This document shows, piece after piece, positions 9,851 through 20,443 of a stretch of DNA of 32,067 nucleotides. This stretch comes from Blastomyces gilchristii SLH14081 (taxonomy: Eukaryota; Ascomycota; Eurotiomycetes; Onygenales; Ajellomycetaceae). Below the pieces are notes generated by a model. The model had not been told where the DNA came from. It saw nothing but the letters and a program-made list of their open reading frames with translations, and ran no database searches. The DNA is taken from assembly GCF_000003855.2 (NCBI RefSeq), contig NW_003101654.1, positions 227,483 through 259,549 on the forward strand, in the 5' to 3' direction. Numbering within the stretch: position 1 is the stretch's first letter; every line of letters starts with the position of its first letter. A program made the translations under genes and the position numbers.

Positions 9851-12800
9851 AAGTCATAGACAGAGTCAGTAACAGTCTTCTTAAGAGTCTTAAAATTGAC
9901 ATCTGAATCTGTTACTCTCTTAATGAAAATACATACTTATAAAGAAAGACTGTGCTGTAGTACTACTGCTTCATCAGAATAAAAAGTATTAATAAACTCA
10001 GAATTTCAGAGTACTGTAGTGTCTTTAAAGCTCATAGAGTAAATGAGCTGAATGATGAAAACTAGAAATCTGCTCTTGTAATAAACAGAGTGTGAGAACT
10101 CATATCTGAGAGCTGAGAAACTTATAAGAGTCATCTTTGAATTACAAGATCTCTCTGAAATCTGAAGAAGATTTATAGAAACTGTGATTATTACAGACAT
10201 CACAGACAATATATACTTAGAACTTATATAACTTCAAAGACACAATTCACACATAGCTGTCTATGAGTCAGGTTTATACTTTCAATCAGTATTGACAGAC
10301 TTACTTACAGAGATAGAATCAGTTAATACTGTAGAGTTGATTAGAGAAGATAAGTCTATCTATATAATAACTTTACAAATGTCTGAGAACTTTATAGTTA
10401 TGAAAACTGAGCTTCAGATACTAGAGAAATATTAAGATCTCATAGAGATATTCAGTTCAGCTAAGACAGCTAAGCTTTTATCTCACTGTAAGAAGAATCT
10501 AATAATAGATTTGATAGAAGAGTGGAAACTCTTCTGAAAATCAATCTATAAGCTCTCTTATTATAAGACAGAGATCTTACAAGCTTATATGAAGAAGAAT
10601 CTGAAGAATAATTTTATTCAATCTTCACAGATCTTCACAGAAATCTCTGTGATATTTATAAAGAAGAAGAATGAAGATCTCAGATTATATATAAACTACT
10701 GTAATCTGAACTTCAAGACTATAAAGAGTCACTATCTTCTATCTCTGATTAAGAATGTAATTAACTGTCTTACAGAAGCTGTTATATTCATATAACTGAA
10801 TATAATCAATATATATACACAGCTGTGAATACAGTCTGAGAATGAATGAAAGACTGTCTTTAGAACTGCACTGAAATTATTTGAATATCTAGTAGTGTCT
10901 TTTGATTTGACTAATATCTCTGCAGTATTTCAGTCTTTTATTAATAAAACACTTTATATATATCTGAATGTCTTTATAATAATATATCTGAATAATATGA
11001 TAATATACTCTGTGAAGAAGAAAGAACACACTGAGCATGTATAAACTGTATTAAAGATCTTAGATAAGACAGAACTGTATATTACACTTATAAAGTGCAA
11101 CTTCAGTATCTGTCAGATTAATTTTCTAGAATATATAATTACTACAGATGATATTCAGATGAAATCTTCATAGATTAAGACTATTCTATCATGATCAGAG
11201 TGAGCTAGTATTCATGAGATTCAGATCTTTCTGAGCTTTGTAATTTTCTATAGATAATTTATCTTTATATTTATAAGAATCTTCTTAGCTCTTACAGATA
11301 TGCTGAAGAGTGAAAACAAGAAAAAGTTATTCTATAAATAAAGAATAAAAAGATTATTAAGAAGAGAGACCTGTGAGAACTTTCTTATCTTAAAAACTTA
11401 TAGAGTCTTTATAAGATTGAAATAGATATTTACAGACATAGTAATACTATTTCATTTTAATTTCTTACTCTTAATCAGATTGAAGACAGATATCTTCTTC
11501 TTTATACTTTTAGAAATAGTCTTATAACTACAGTTAAATGAGAACTGAGTTTCAGTACTCTTTTTCTTATAAAATATGCAATCTGCAGAGATTAACTATG
11601 ATATTTATAATCAGAAGCTTCTTATAATAGTGAAATTTTTTCATCACTGATATTACTATTTTAAGAGTCTTATGACAGTGATTACTGTTAAAACTGATTA
11701 TAACAGCTTATAACACTTTACTTTAATGAAGAAACTCTTGTAATAACAGATCTGCTGAGTTCAGAGACTGAGTGAATTCTGATTCAAGATAGAGTATATT
11801 AAGAGAACTAAGAACTTAGTAAATGAATTCTCTCACAGATCTGACTATATTAAGAAGATCAGAGCAACAGACACAGAGAGACTAGAGAAGATAGAAAAGC
11901 TTTATAAAATACTCAGACTGAGTATTATGAAGACATTGACTGAAGAGTCTCTCAATTTCTTAGAAGAGAAGAAAAGAAAGAGAGAGAAAAAGTCTGTATA
12001 ACTACTCTCTATAAGACTGAGAGTTAATACTCTGAGAATCTCTATAAGAATTCTTGAAGAAGGTATCTATAATCTGAAGAATTTATAAGCTTTGAGAAGT
12101 GCTGTGAAAGATCTGATATAAGTAAAAACAGAGTATAAGTCTTTATAAAATCTTCTATCTAGATTGTCTGAACTGTAACTGAAGAATGAATATACTCAGT
12201 ATATTCAGAAACTGCTTATAACAGAGATCAATTCTGCAGAAATACAGAATTGAAGACACTTAAATAATCTCTTGTAAAGAGAGGGCTGGATTTATATATC
12301 TATGAGTAAGTTTCTATATATAAAACTTATTAAAAGAGATTATAACTCTTCTCTAGCAGGTTATTTTACAGATACTAGAACTCATAAGTTACTTATAAAA
12401 AAATACTTCTGACTGAAGATGTGAGAACTTGTAAAGAAGATAGTGAATTCTTATACTATTTATCAGAATTTATAGATCATGTAGTTTAGACTATATAAAG
12501 AACTTACTTCTCTACTCATTTCATAAAAACCTTGAGAACAGCTAGAAATGAACACTCTTATAAGTCTCTCTGAAAATATGAACATATATAATGCCTGTTT
12601 TGACAGTGTGCTAGTGATAGTAAATCACTTTATCAAGATAACACACTTTATACTCATCTGTAAGAACTTAAAGTCAAAGAATTTAACTTATATCTTTGTC
12701 TGTGATATGATCTGATTGCATAAGTTATCTATAAACATTATCTCAGATAGAGAATCAATCTTTATAAGAGAGTTCTGATCTGATCTGATAACTATACTGA

Positions 12801-13640
12801 AGATCTTATAAGATCTAAGCACAGCTTTTCATCAATAGATAGATAATCAGATAGAATATCTAATAAGTATATTAAAACAGTATCTGTAGTGCTTTATCAA
12901 TTATAATCAGAATAACTGAGTATATTGATTATCACTTATAAAGTTTATATACAACAACTCAAAGCATATTAGCATAGATAAAACTCTCTTTGAAATGCTC
13001 ACTGAGACTCACTTATGAATAATCTTGATAAATCTGTAAGAGTATACTATAGAGTTTGATGATGTCTGTGAACAGACTGAGAGAATTCAGAATATTCAGA
13101 AGAAAGCTCATAAATTCTTGAGAAAGACTTAAGAGTATCAGAAGAGAAACTATAACTTTAAGTATATTATAAAGAGTTTTAAGAAAGATAATAGAGTCTG
13201 ACTGAGTCTAGAAAATATCATCACACAGAGATCTAGTAAGAAGCTGAATCTCTTATAAATAAAGTCTTATAAGATTATGAAGAAAGTTAGTTTATAGTTC
13301 TACAGATTGAAACTGTTATCTGAGTTATAAATATACAATATTTTTCATATCTCTTTACTCTGTAAATATAACAAATTCTTAGAAGAGAACTCTGTGACTC
13401 ATCACTCTGTTTATAAAGTACTAGAGAGTGAAAGAGAATATCAGATTAAAGAGATTATTGACTCAGAGAAGTGAGATTACAAGCTCTGATTCAAGATTCA
13501 GTAATAAGAGTATTCTGATAAGATAAATGAGTTCACTTAAGAATCATCTGAGCAGATAAGACATCTGTAGAAGCTGAGACATGACTTTCATAGCATGAAT
13601 TCTGATAAGTTAGAATAATATAATCTTTACTAAGAACCTA
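9851..13640 (+). pseudogene. Gypsy-2a pol relic: RT, RNase H, integrase, chromodomain
   Basis: RT runs from about 10560: an open frame at 10589-10795 holds VIFIKKKNEDLRLYINYCNL and TIKSHYLLSLI (family VKKKDGSLRLCVDY, TIKNRYPLPLI), then EWKTVFRTALKLFEYLVV. The active site YLDD has become YLNN at 10985-10996. RNase H should lie between about 11300 and 11900. The integrase core is near 12590-13060 with VIVNHFIKITHFI, ISDRESIF and TAFHQWIDNQIEY (family TAFHPQTDGQTE). A chromodomain follows at about 13430-13600: EREYQIKEIIDSEKWDYKL, then a decayed VKWKGY and NEFTWESSEQI. Losses are mostly Gly to Glu/Arg/Asp and Trp to TGA. A protease was not identified with confidence. Confidence 0.85.
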
Positions 13641-15287
13641 GTTATAATAAAGATATTAATACTGTTATTTATAAACTCTAGTCTATAAGATAATAAGTTT
13701 CTACTGAGATGAACAGTCTGCAGTATATGTAAAGAGAAGAAGAAATTATATTCTTATTAAAGCTAAAAATAAAGAAATAAAATAGAGCTATAACACATTT
13801 AGAGACTACAAAGAAAAATAANNNNNNNNNNNNNNNNNNNNNNNNNNNNNNNNNNNNNNNNNNNNNNNNNNNNNNNNNNNNNNNNNNNNNNNNNNNNNNN
13901 NNNNNNNNNNNNNNNNNNNNNNNNNNNNNNNNNNNNNNNNNNNNNNNNNNNNNNNNNNNNNNNNNNNNNNNNNNNNNNNNNNNNNNNNNNNNNNNNNNNN
14001 NNNNNNNNNNNNNNNNNNNNNNNNNNNNNNNNNNNNNNNNNNNNNNNNNNNNNNNNNNNNNNNNNNNNNNNNNNNNNNNNNNNNNNNNNTTTCATCTACT
14101 TAAATTAACTTCTGTCATAAGTTCATAGAATTTGCTTTGTCTTGATTACTCGGATTTTACAGAGATTTAAAACCTCATCTTTTATTAATAATGAGATTGC
14201 AGAAATATACTGTGATATGACAACTGTTGATAGAGAATCTAGACATATATGCATATATCTGATCAGAGATTGTGTAAGTCAAGAGAGAGTGATCATAGAT
14301 CTGTGAGACTGCAGAGAACACTGACAGCAGTGAGAGCTTCACAGAAACTGTTAACTAGAGTCTATAAGAAATTACTTACAGAGAGACTTACAGCAAAGAG
14401 TGAGACTGCACTACTTAAAGTCAGAGACTGATCTGAAGAAGGCACAGAATTGACTGCTGACATGAAGATCAGATACAGTGACAGAGCTGAGAGAAGTGAA
14501 GATGCTATTGTAAGTGATAATATTTCTGCTTTATCAGTCAGTAAAAAGTAATCAGAGAAGTTATAAGAACACTTATAAGAAGCTTAACAGTGAACAGATA
14601 TTGTTTATGAAGATAATGAAATTAAAAAAAATTTTATTCTTGAGAAGTTCTTGAATTAATATATAAATATTGTCAGAAACACTGTCTCTCTATTATCTGA
14701 GTGAAAACACTTCATGAATAAATGAGAATATTCATAATTATGAGAATAAAAGCTGTTATAGAAAAAGGAAAAAGAAGATGAGATTCTACAGACAGATCTG
14801 AAGTATTTATACTACTCTAGAGAAGTTTATTTATACTATAAGTAATCTCACAGAATAGCTAGATTACTCTAGTAAATAAAGAGTGAATATGAATTACAGG
14901 CCTGAATCTTTCTATATGACTACAAACAGTGATTACAGGCTGTGAATATCTTGATTCTACAATTCTACAGAGTTGATGAAAGAATGAAAAATTCCTCACA
15001 ATTCTACAGTGTTAAAGAATGATAATTTATAAGAATGAGTGAAAGATTAACTTACAAATGCTTCTCTTTGATGAGAGTGATCTCACAGAAAGTGATTCAC
15101 CTGCAGAATGAATCTATGTGATGATCACAGAAGAATCTTATGAAAATAATTAAGAGTCAATCAGAACTCTTCTATATGAAAGATATGAGATGAATCTGTA
15201 TGATAGTCAGAGAAAGATCTGCAGATTATAAAGAATCTCATGAAATAAGAAACTAAGTGATAGACTTATTTTTCTTCACAGTAACAA
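13641..15287 (+). other. Post-pol region of Gypsy-2 family, unexplained, with relic frame
   Basis: Between the chromodomain and the 3' untranslated end lie about 1.6 kb (including the gap) that are also present in Gypsy-2b (25537-27480, inverted), so they belong to the element. The best frame is 14249-14431 (60 codons), charged and rich in Arg, Lys, Glu and Leu, helical in character (LTAVRASQKLLTRVYKKLL). It can be read on through a TGA as EEGTELTADMKIRYSDRAER. I do not recognise it. It could be an additional 3' gene, an acquired fragment, or a long untranslated region. Confidence 0.5.
13822..14089. other. Assembly gap (268 N)
   Basis: A run of N. The flanks match Gypsy-2b at about 27270 (left) and about 26945 (right, inverted), which are some 320 bases apart there. 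The true missing length may therefore be slightly larger than the gap. A frame called across the Ns on the minus strand is meaningless. Confidence 0.98.
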
Positions 15288-15424
15288 GGGATTTTTCCTC
15301 ACTGAGGTTTTTTTTTTTATAGATATAAAGGGTTTTTAGTGAGTATCACCGCAGTGCTGAGCCTGATTCTATGAAATCACTCAATGAAAGGCTTTGCAGA
15401 CAAAGCCTTAAGAAGAAGAACATA
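15288..15424 (+). other. 3' untranslated end of Gypsy-2a with hairpin and polypurine tract
   Basis: A less mutated stretch (AAGGGATTTTTCC, CACCGCAG) ending in a perfect 9-bp hairpin, AAGGCTTTG-CAGA-CAAAGCCTT, at 15388-15409. The purine tract AAGAAGAAGAA (about 15410-15420) follows directly, then CATA before the LTR. The purine tract is the expected plus-strand primer. The hairpin is degraded in Gypsy-2b (25551-25574). Confidence 0.65.
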
Positions 15425-15683
15425 TGTAAGAAATCTCACTTCTCATGAATTCTTTATCTCTATTTCTATCTCTTATGTAACTAATAGGGTGAGCGGCCCT
15501 TCACTACATGCAACTATATGAACTGGAGTTTATGAATACTATTCACAACTAAGCTTGAATGCTATTATACATTTAATCTCTATAATTTATCTTTCTACTG
15601 TGAATACTTCTAGTAGTTAACAGTACATATCATGCCAAGCTGCAAACACCTGAATAAGTCGCCTGCGAGCACTTATTCTTACA
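15425..15683 (+). repeat. Gypsy-2a 3' LTR, 259 bp
   Basis: Starts TGTAAGAAATCTCAC and ends GCACTTATTCTTACA. The outer 3' edge keeps AAGTCGCCTGCGAGCAC where the 5' LTR is mutated, and its start is mutated where the 5' LTR is intact. The two LTRs are thus complementary mosaics, each intact on the side facing the LINE. Confidence 0.9.
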
Positions 15684-15688
15684 ACTAT
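15684..15688. repeat. Gypsy-2a target site duplication, right copy (ACTAT)
   Basis: Matches 8462-8466. LINE-A sequence continues after it. Confidence 0.88.
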
Positions 15689-16803
15689 GTTTACTTATTA
15701 AAAATCAATTTTGTTCATTAAATGTTGAGAAAATTGATCATGAGAAGATATCTCTCTGAAGAGAAAAGCTGAAATCTCTCATAGACTTATAAATAAGTGA
15801 ACTATTTAAAGAGAGAGAATATGAACAGTATTTGAAGAAGATCTCTACAATCAATACAGAAGACTCTATTCTGATTTATTCAGATGACTCTAAAAATGAG
15901 AATTTGAATAGATTAGATGCAGGAATTGCCTATACTGAAGATAATATCAATTTTATCTCAGATTTCTGAAATTTAGACTGTGAATATGAAGTCTTTGATG
16001 CTCAACTATTTGTAATAGTGAAAGCTTTCAAACTCATTGAAATAAAATCTTATAAAAGAGGAAATAGTTTGAAAGAGGCATAAACATTCTCTGATAGTCA
16101 AGCTGCTTTAAAAAGACTTAGAAATAGTCAGATTCATAATAGTCAACTGAATCTTGAACTGATCTTAAACTCCGTTATAAAAATTCAAAAGAGCAGAATA
16201 TTAAAGCTGATAATTCATCTACACTGGGTTCCTGCTCATATAAATATTCAAGACAATGAATTAGCTGATTCAGCTGTAAAAAAGAGTTCAGAATTAAGCA
16301 GATCTATTCAAAAAACAGTGTTCTGATGTTCCATAAAGAGAAAGATAAAAGAATCTTGTTTAAACAAGTGAAATGAAAGCTGGCAGAAACAAAAGAAGAG
16401 CATACATTATTCAAGATTTAAGTCAAAATTAAAGTGAAAATCTTGTTTAATTAAATGTAAAAAGAAAATATTCTCATCTATAATTCAGCTGAAACTAGAA
16501 CATGATTATTTCAAATTCTATATACAAAGACTTGATGATAGATTTGATTCAACAGAGTGCTTATTCTGCAATGCAAATGAAAATCCTGAGCATATTGTAA
16601 TGCATTATGCATTATACAATAGTCTCAGAGTCAGATTGAAGAAGAAGTATGATTTAAATCAATTAAATATGAGGTTCTTATTCTCAACTGAGACAGGAAT
16701 TAAATATTTAATAAACTTTCTATCAGAAACTCAAGCAGCTATAAGAAAATGACTGAATTCAGAAGTATCTGAATATGAAGAGGTGGAAATTAATTAGATA
16801 TAG
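15689..16803 (+). pseudogene. LINE-A ORF2 relic, segment 3: RNase H and C-terminal zinc motif
   Basis: The RNase H domain is readable: SILIYSDDSK (first Asp) near 15870, then AQLFVIVKAFKL where the family has the catalytic Glu (EL), here changed to Gln, while LINE-F keeps AELF. After that come FSDSQAALKRL (third Asp) and LHWVPAHINIQDNELADSAV (last Asp) near 16215-16275. A zinc-type motif follows near 16556-16612: C-x2-C with NPEHIVMH. Here the last Cys of the motif is Tyr (HYALY), whereas LINE-D keeps HCVLY. The ORF2 stop of the family (NQI then TAG) is at 16801-16803, and an earlier TAG replaces the Gln codon. Stops at 15967 and elsewhere are TGA for Trp. Confidence 0.88.
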
Positions 16804-17176
16804 TCTGTTAAAACAGCTATATACTATCTTTTAATAATTTTATTTTGTTATGATCTCTCTTTACTATACTTATTTCTTTCTGTTCTTTTCTATCTATCTA
16901 TTTAATGTGTCTATCTTTAAGACTATGTTCTCTTTTCCTTTGACATGATATTTGCAAATGATTTCAAAGTATCAGAAGGTGTTGAAATACTGCAACTTGT
17001 AAACAGTTTTTATATTCTGAGCTGAAATTTTCTGATTTTGCATATCTGAAATTGATAAATGTATAATAGTTAACTCTATAGATATATGAAAAACCCTGAG
17101 AACTAAAGATTCTCAGGTAGATGTCATAGTCTCTGACTGCATACATCTATAATTGAAGAATAATAATAATAATAAA
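16804..17176 (+). other. LINE-A 3' UTR with hairpin and (TAA)n tail
   Basis: Non-coding 3' end shared by all five LINE copies that reach the tail. A stem CCTGAGAA/TTCTCAGG at 17095-17117 lies about 40 bases before a (TAA)n tail at about 17158-17176. LINEs of the I group are known to end in simple repeats such as TAA rather than poly(A). The minus-strand frame 16964-17146 is an accident. Confidence 0.8.
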
Positions 17177-18400
17177 TATATTTCAAACAAGCTCTGAACA
17201 GATGTTAAAGAGTATATTAAGACTTATGATATCTGTTAAAGAATAAAGATTCTGCAGTATAAGTAATACAATAAATTAATATCACTGTCTATTTTAAGAG
17301 ACTTATAACAGAATCTATCAATGAATTTCATAGTTAATCTGCTGAAGTTGACAAGAGTCAAAGAATAGAACTCAATTTTGATCATTATTAATCACTTTAT
17401 AAAGATGATTAAATATATTCCTACTTATAAAAAGATTAAAGTCTCTGAATTGACTAATCTGCTTTTAGATATTATTATTTATAATCACAGTACTCTGAAA
17501 TCATTGATAACAGATTGACAATTTCTGTTCATTAGTATATACTAATCAGCTTTTTAGTATTATCTTATAATAAGACATCTTCTCAGCGCTGCATTGCATC
17601 TGCAGACAGATGATCAGACTGAACATCAGAATCAGACATTAGAATAACATCTTCCAGTATTCTATTTATATTATTAGAATGATTGACTCAACCATCTTTT
17701 CAATCACTACATTTATATATAATAATACAAAGAATGTAATCTTAAAAGTATCTTCTTTCTATATTTATTATAAATATAATTCTTCATTACTCAGTGATAT
17801 TACAGACAATATTTCAAAGAAAGCGATAGACAGTCAGAATATTGAATAGATACAAAGAACAGAGTATTTCTCAATATTAGAAGTAAAGACTAGATTGAAA
17901 CTTTTGAATAAAATTTATAAAAAGACAGTGAAAAGTATTCATTATACTCAGAAGCAGTAGACAGAATATCATAATTAAAAACATCTTTCAATAAAGTTCT
18001 TAATGGAGAATCAAGTACTATTTTTAGCAAAGAATATGAAGATAATGAGACTGTGTAAGAAGCTCAGTGAGTAGTGATGAGAATCTTTCTCAGTGATAAG
18101 AGTAATGAATAAGCAGATCTATAAGTTGAAATTAATCTTAGAATTGAAATCAATTCATTCTATTTTTTCATTTTCTATTTGAAGCTCTATAATCAATGTC
18201 TTAGAGCAGAGCTGTCTCAGTCAGATAGTATTAAGATTAAGAATTATATTAAATAGCTTATGAAGAAAATATTGAATAAATAAAAATATTACAGTAAGCT
18301 TCAATATCTTGTTAAATAAGAAGATTATTCATTATCAGAGAATTTATAAGAACTGCTTAAGCATTTGAAAAATGCTGAAAAAGAGATTGTACACTATAAG
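17177..18400 (+). pseudogene. Gypsy-3 relic: integrase and chromodomain
   Basis: A Ty3/gypsy integrase unlike the other two families: DVKEYIKTYDIC at about 17207-17242 (family end of the H2C2 zinc region), LSMNFIVNL, SILIIINHFIKMIKYIPTYK near 17370-17435, SLITDWQFLFIS near 17500, and ALHLQTDDQTEHQNQTLE near 17595-17650 (family AFHPQTDGQTERQNQTLE, Glu kept). Then VLFLAKNMKIMRLCKKLSE near 18010 (family VLLSTKNI), and a chromodomain relic LQYLVKWEDYSLSENLWEL near 18295-18360. The left side is cut by the LINE-A tail, and I do not find the upstream part of this element on the far side of LINE-A. RT and gag are not in the window. Confidence 0.78.
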
Positions 18401-20435
18401 ATAGTTAGTAGAGATTACCTTATTATATATCAGAGATATTGAGTAATAAATACTACTTAAGACTTCTTATTTTTCTCAAAGAGTGTTTTAGAGAAGATCT
18501 TATAATAATGAGCTAATATCTTGTGAACTCTGTAGTACTCTTCTTCTGTTTTCTCTCACAGAGTTTTTTACAAGTTTAATAAGACTATACAAGTATAAAA
18601 TTTCTGAAGCAGTTAAGAGAAAGAGATATTTAAAATTAATAAGATTAATATTATTAATCTGCAGACTACTGCTATTCTAATAGAGCTACAGCTCACAGAA
18701 AAGGTAAAAAGAGAGATTAAGATCTACTCACTGATAATTACATTCGTATTAAACTCATTCTTCTCTGTTCAAGTCTTCAGCATTGATATTCTTATCTACT
18801 GTGAAGTTAGTGCCACAGTACTGCAGAAGAGTATAAAAGATACATAATAAACTATTAACTTATTAATTTACAAAGTATCTCAGTTATCTGCTTCAACTGA
18901 AGTGAGATTCTCTTTAATCAGTGATTTATCTTTATAACACTTTCAATAGCAGTACTGACTGATCTCTTCTTAAGATCAGTCATTCTGAGATGTGTTTTCA
19001 TCTCAGAGACTCACACTTTTATCTTCTTTTATAGATAAGTAAGAACAATATTCTCTGTCTTAATAGAATCTGTTAATACTTCAAGCTCTGAGATTCTTAC
19101 TCTGTACTGCTTAAGCATCTGAACTTGTTATCAGAACTGACACAATATCTTCTTAGAAAGTAGTTAATACTTACAGAGAGATAGAAGTCATTATTACAGA
19201 TATAATGAAAATAATAAGAGTGAAAGAAGAGATAAGTGTATAAAATTCTCTCTTTATTCAGCTGCTTATCATAGTGTAAGCATGTAATAATATTAGTCAG
19301 AGACTATATCAGAGCCTTCTCACAGAGAGAAGACAAAGAAACTGTAGAATTCTGCAGATTCAACTCAGCAGTATTCTGAGCACAGCTCAGATATATTATG
19401 AAAGAGAAACTACAGATTGAACTTCTCTAAGTCACTGTTTCTGAAATTAAGCTCTCTCTGAGATTCTCTCTGAATAATCACACAGAGTCATATATCACTG
19501 TGTTAATTGAGAGAAGAAACAGTGATATAACAGTGATGAGAAAAGCAGAGAAAGAGCTGAACACAGATAAGCTGACTAGCAGAAGAGATAATATCTTACT
19601 ACAAGGCACAGCTTCTATCATCACAGCTGTAAGAGATGCAGAAGAAGAAGAAGATGTGATAATAACAGTAATACTCTCATGATCTGTTAACACTGTCATC
19701 TCTGCCTTTAACCTGACTTTCTTAACACTCACAGAGACCGCAGCTGCATCATGAAGACATTTAATCAGTAGAAAGTGTCAGAATAAGTCTCTTATTATCT
19801 TTCAAGAATGATACTCTCATGCACTCACTATTATAAATGAGAGAGAGAGAGAAAAATATGTCATAGAGAGAGAAGAATCTCTTCACAAAATTCTATCACT
19901 ACTATTAGCTTTGTCTCTAAAATACATCACTTTTACAGAGAATTTTATATTCAGAACAGAATATAATAGAAGATCTGTAAGACACTTATTAACTATATTT
20001 TTCACCTTTTAAATTGATATATAAGAAATTCACTTATCACATGTTTAATTTGAATAGAGATGAGAAAAGAAGATCTATACACTCAGTAGAGAAACTCATC
20101 TATTTCTTTGTATCATATATAGTATATATGCTGCTAAAATCAGTTAATAACTGTTACTATATAACAAAGATAATTTCTAATTAAGTAATTCTGAGAATAT
20201 CAGAACTATACTCTTAAAGAGAACAGTATTATCATACTCTCAGCTGTATCAAGACTCTGTTACAGTTTTATATAGCTTATTACTTTTATACAGATGATTT
20301 CATTTATTCTGCAGACTGTTTAAATCAGTTTTCAATCACTCTATAATATTATTCAGATATAATATAGAAAGATCTGATTAATGAATATGAGAATTCTGTT
20401 TCTATATTAGATCAGCAAATTACTCTTTTATAATA
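18401..20435. other. 2-kb decayed stretch downstream of Gypsy-3, no call
   Basis: The same mutated composition as its surroundings, and no recognisable domain. Small open frames overlap at 19478-19732 (minus) and 19500-19682 (plus), and neither resembles a known protein. By position it may be the 3' part of Gypsy-3, comparable to the post-pol region of Gypsy-2, or another buried element. I found no LTR boundary in it. Confidence 0.4.
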
Positions 20436-20443
20436 GTGAGATA
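20436..20443. repeat. Target site duplication of MITE-a, left copy (GTGAGATA)
   Basis: Repeated exactly at 21464-21471. Eight bases is the length typical of hAT transposases. Confidence 0.9.

Larger units (their letters stand above)
8467..15683 (+). mobile_element. Gypsy-2a, chromodomain Ty3/gypsy element, complete ends, dead
   Basis: A 7217-bp element (length includes 268 N) with LTRs at 8467-8724 and 15425-15683 and an ACTAT duplication. It reads gag, RT, RNase H, integrase and chromodomain on the plus strand, followed by about 1.7 kb of unexplained sequence before the 3' LTR. A purine tract next to the right LTR agrees with the orientation. A chromodomain after the integrase marks chromoviruses, which use it to target chromatin. 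It sits inside LINE-A between RT and RNase H. Gypsy-2b on the minus strand is the same family. Confidence 0.9.
836..17176 (+). mobile_element. LINE-A, Tad1/I-like non-LTR retrotransposon split by two LTR elements
   Basis: One degenerate LINE in three pieces: about 836-1415, 7138-8466 and 15689-17176. Joined, they give in order the linker after the endonuclease, reverse transcriptase, RNase H, a C-terminal zinc motif, a 3' UTR with a hairpin and a (TAA)n tail. The gaps are filled exactly by Gypsy-1 and Gypsy-2a, each flanked by a 5-bp duplication of LINE sequence. The endonuclease and ORF1 are absent, so the copy is 5'-truncated or joined to unrelated sequence near 836. RNase H plus the CCHC-like terminal motif fits the Tad1/I/Jockey group of known LINEs. 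The copy is dead: frames carry many TGA, TAG and TAA stops. Confidence 0.9.

Noticed and set aside
13799..14095. 98-codon frame across the N run
   Set aside because: Made of undetermined bases only.
7138..16803. TGA read as tryptophan (altered genetic code)
   Set aside because: Reading TGA as Trp improves the protein relics, but the same changes hit Gly codons (GGA to GAA), non-coding LTRs and catalytic residues. Mutation of GG explains all of it without recoding.
17158..17176. TAA/TTA repeats as independent microsatellites
   Set aside because: Each of the five occurrences abuts the same LINE 3' end, so they are LINE tails.
861..17187. ATATTTCAAA at 861-870 and 17178-17187 as target duplication of LINE-A
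   Set aside because: The LINE reading frame runs through the left copy (IRENISKKKSSKYFKPWW), so that copy is part of the LINE itself. The match is probably chance in AT-rich DNA.
19478..19732. Overlapping frames on both strands as small genes
   Set aside because: No recognisable motif, composition as in the decayed surroundings, and antisense to each other.
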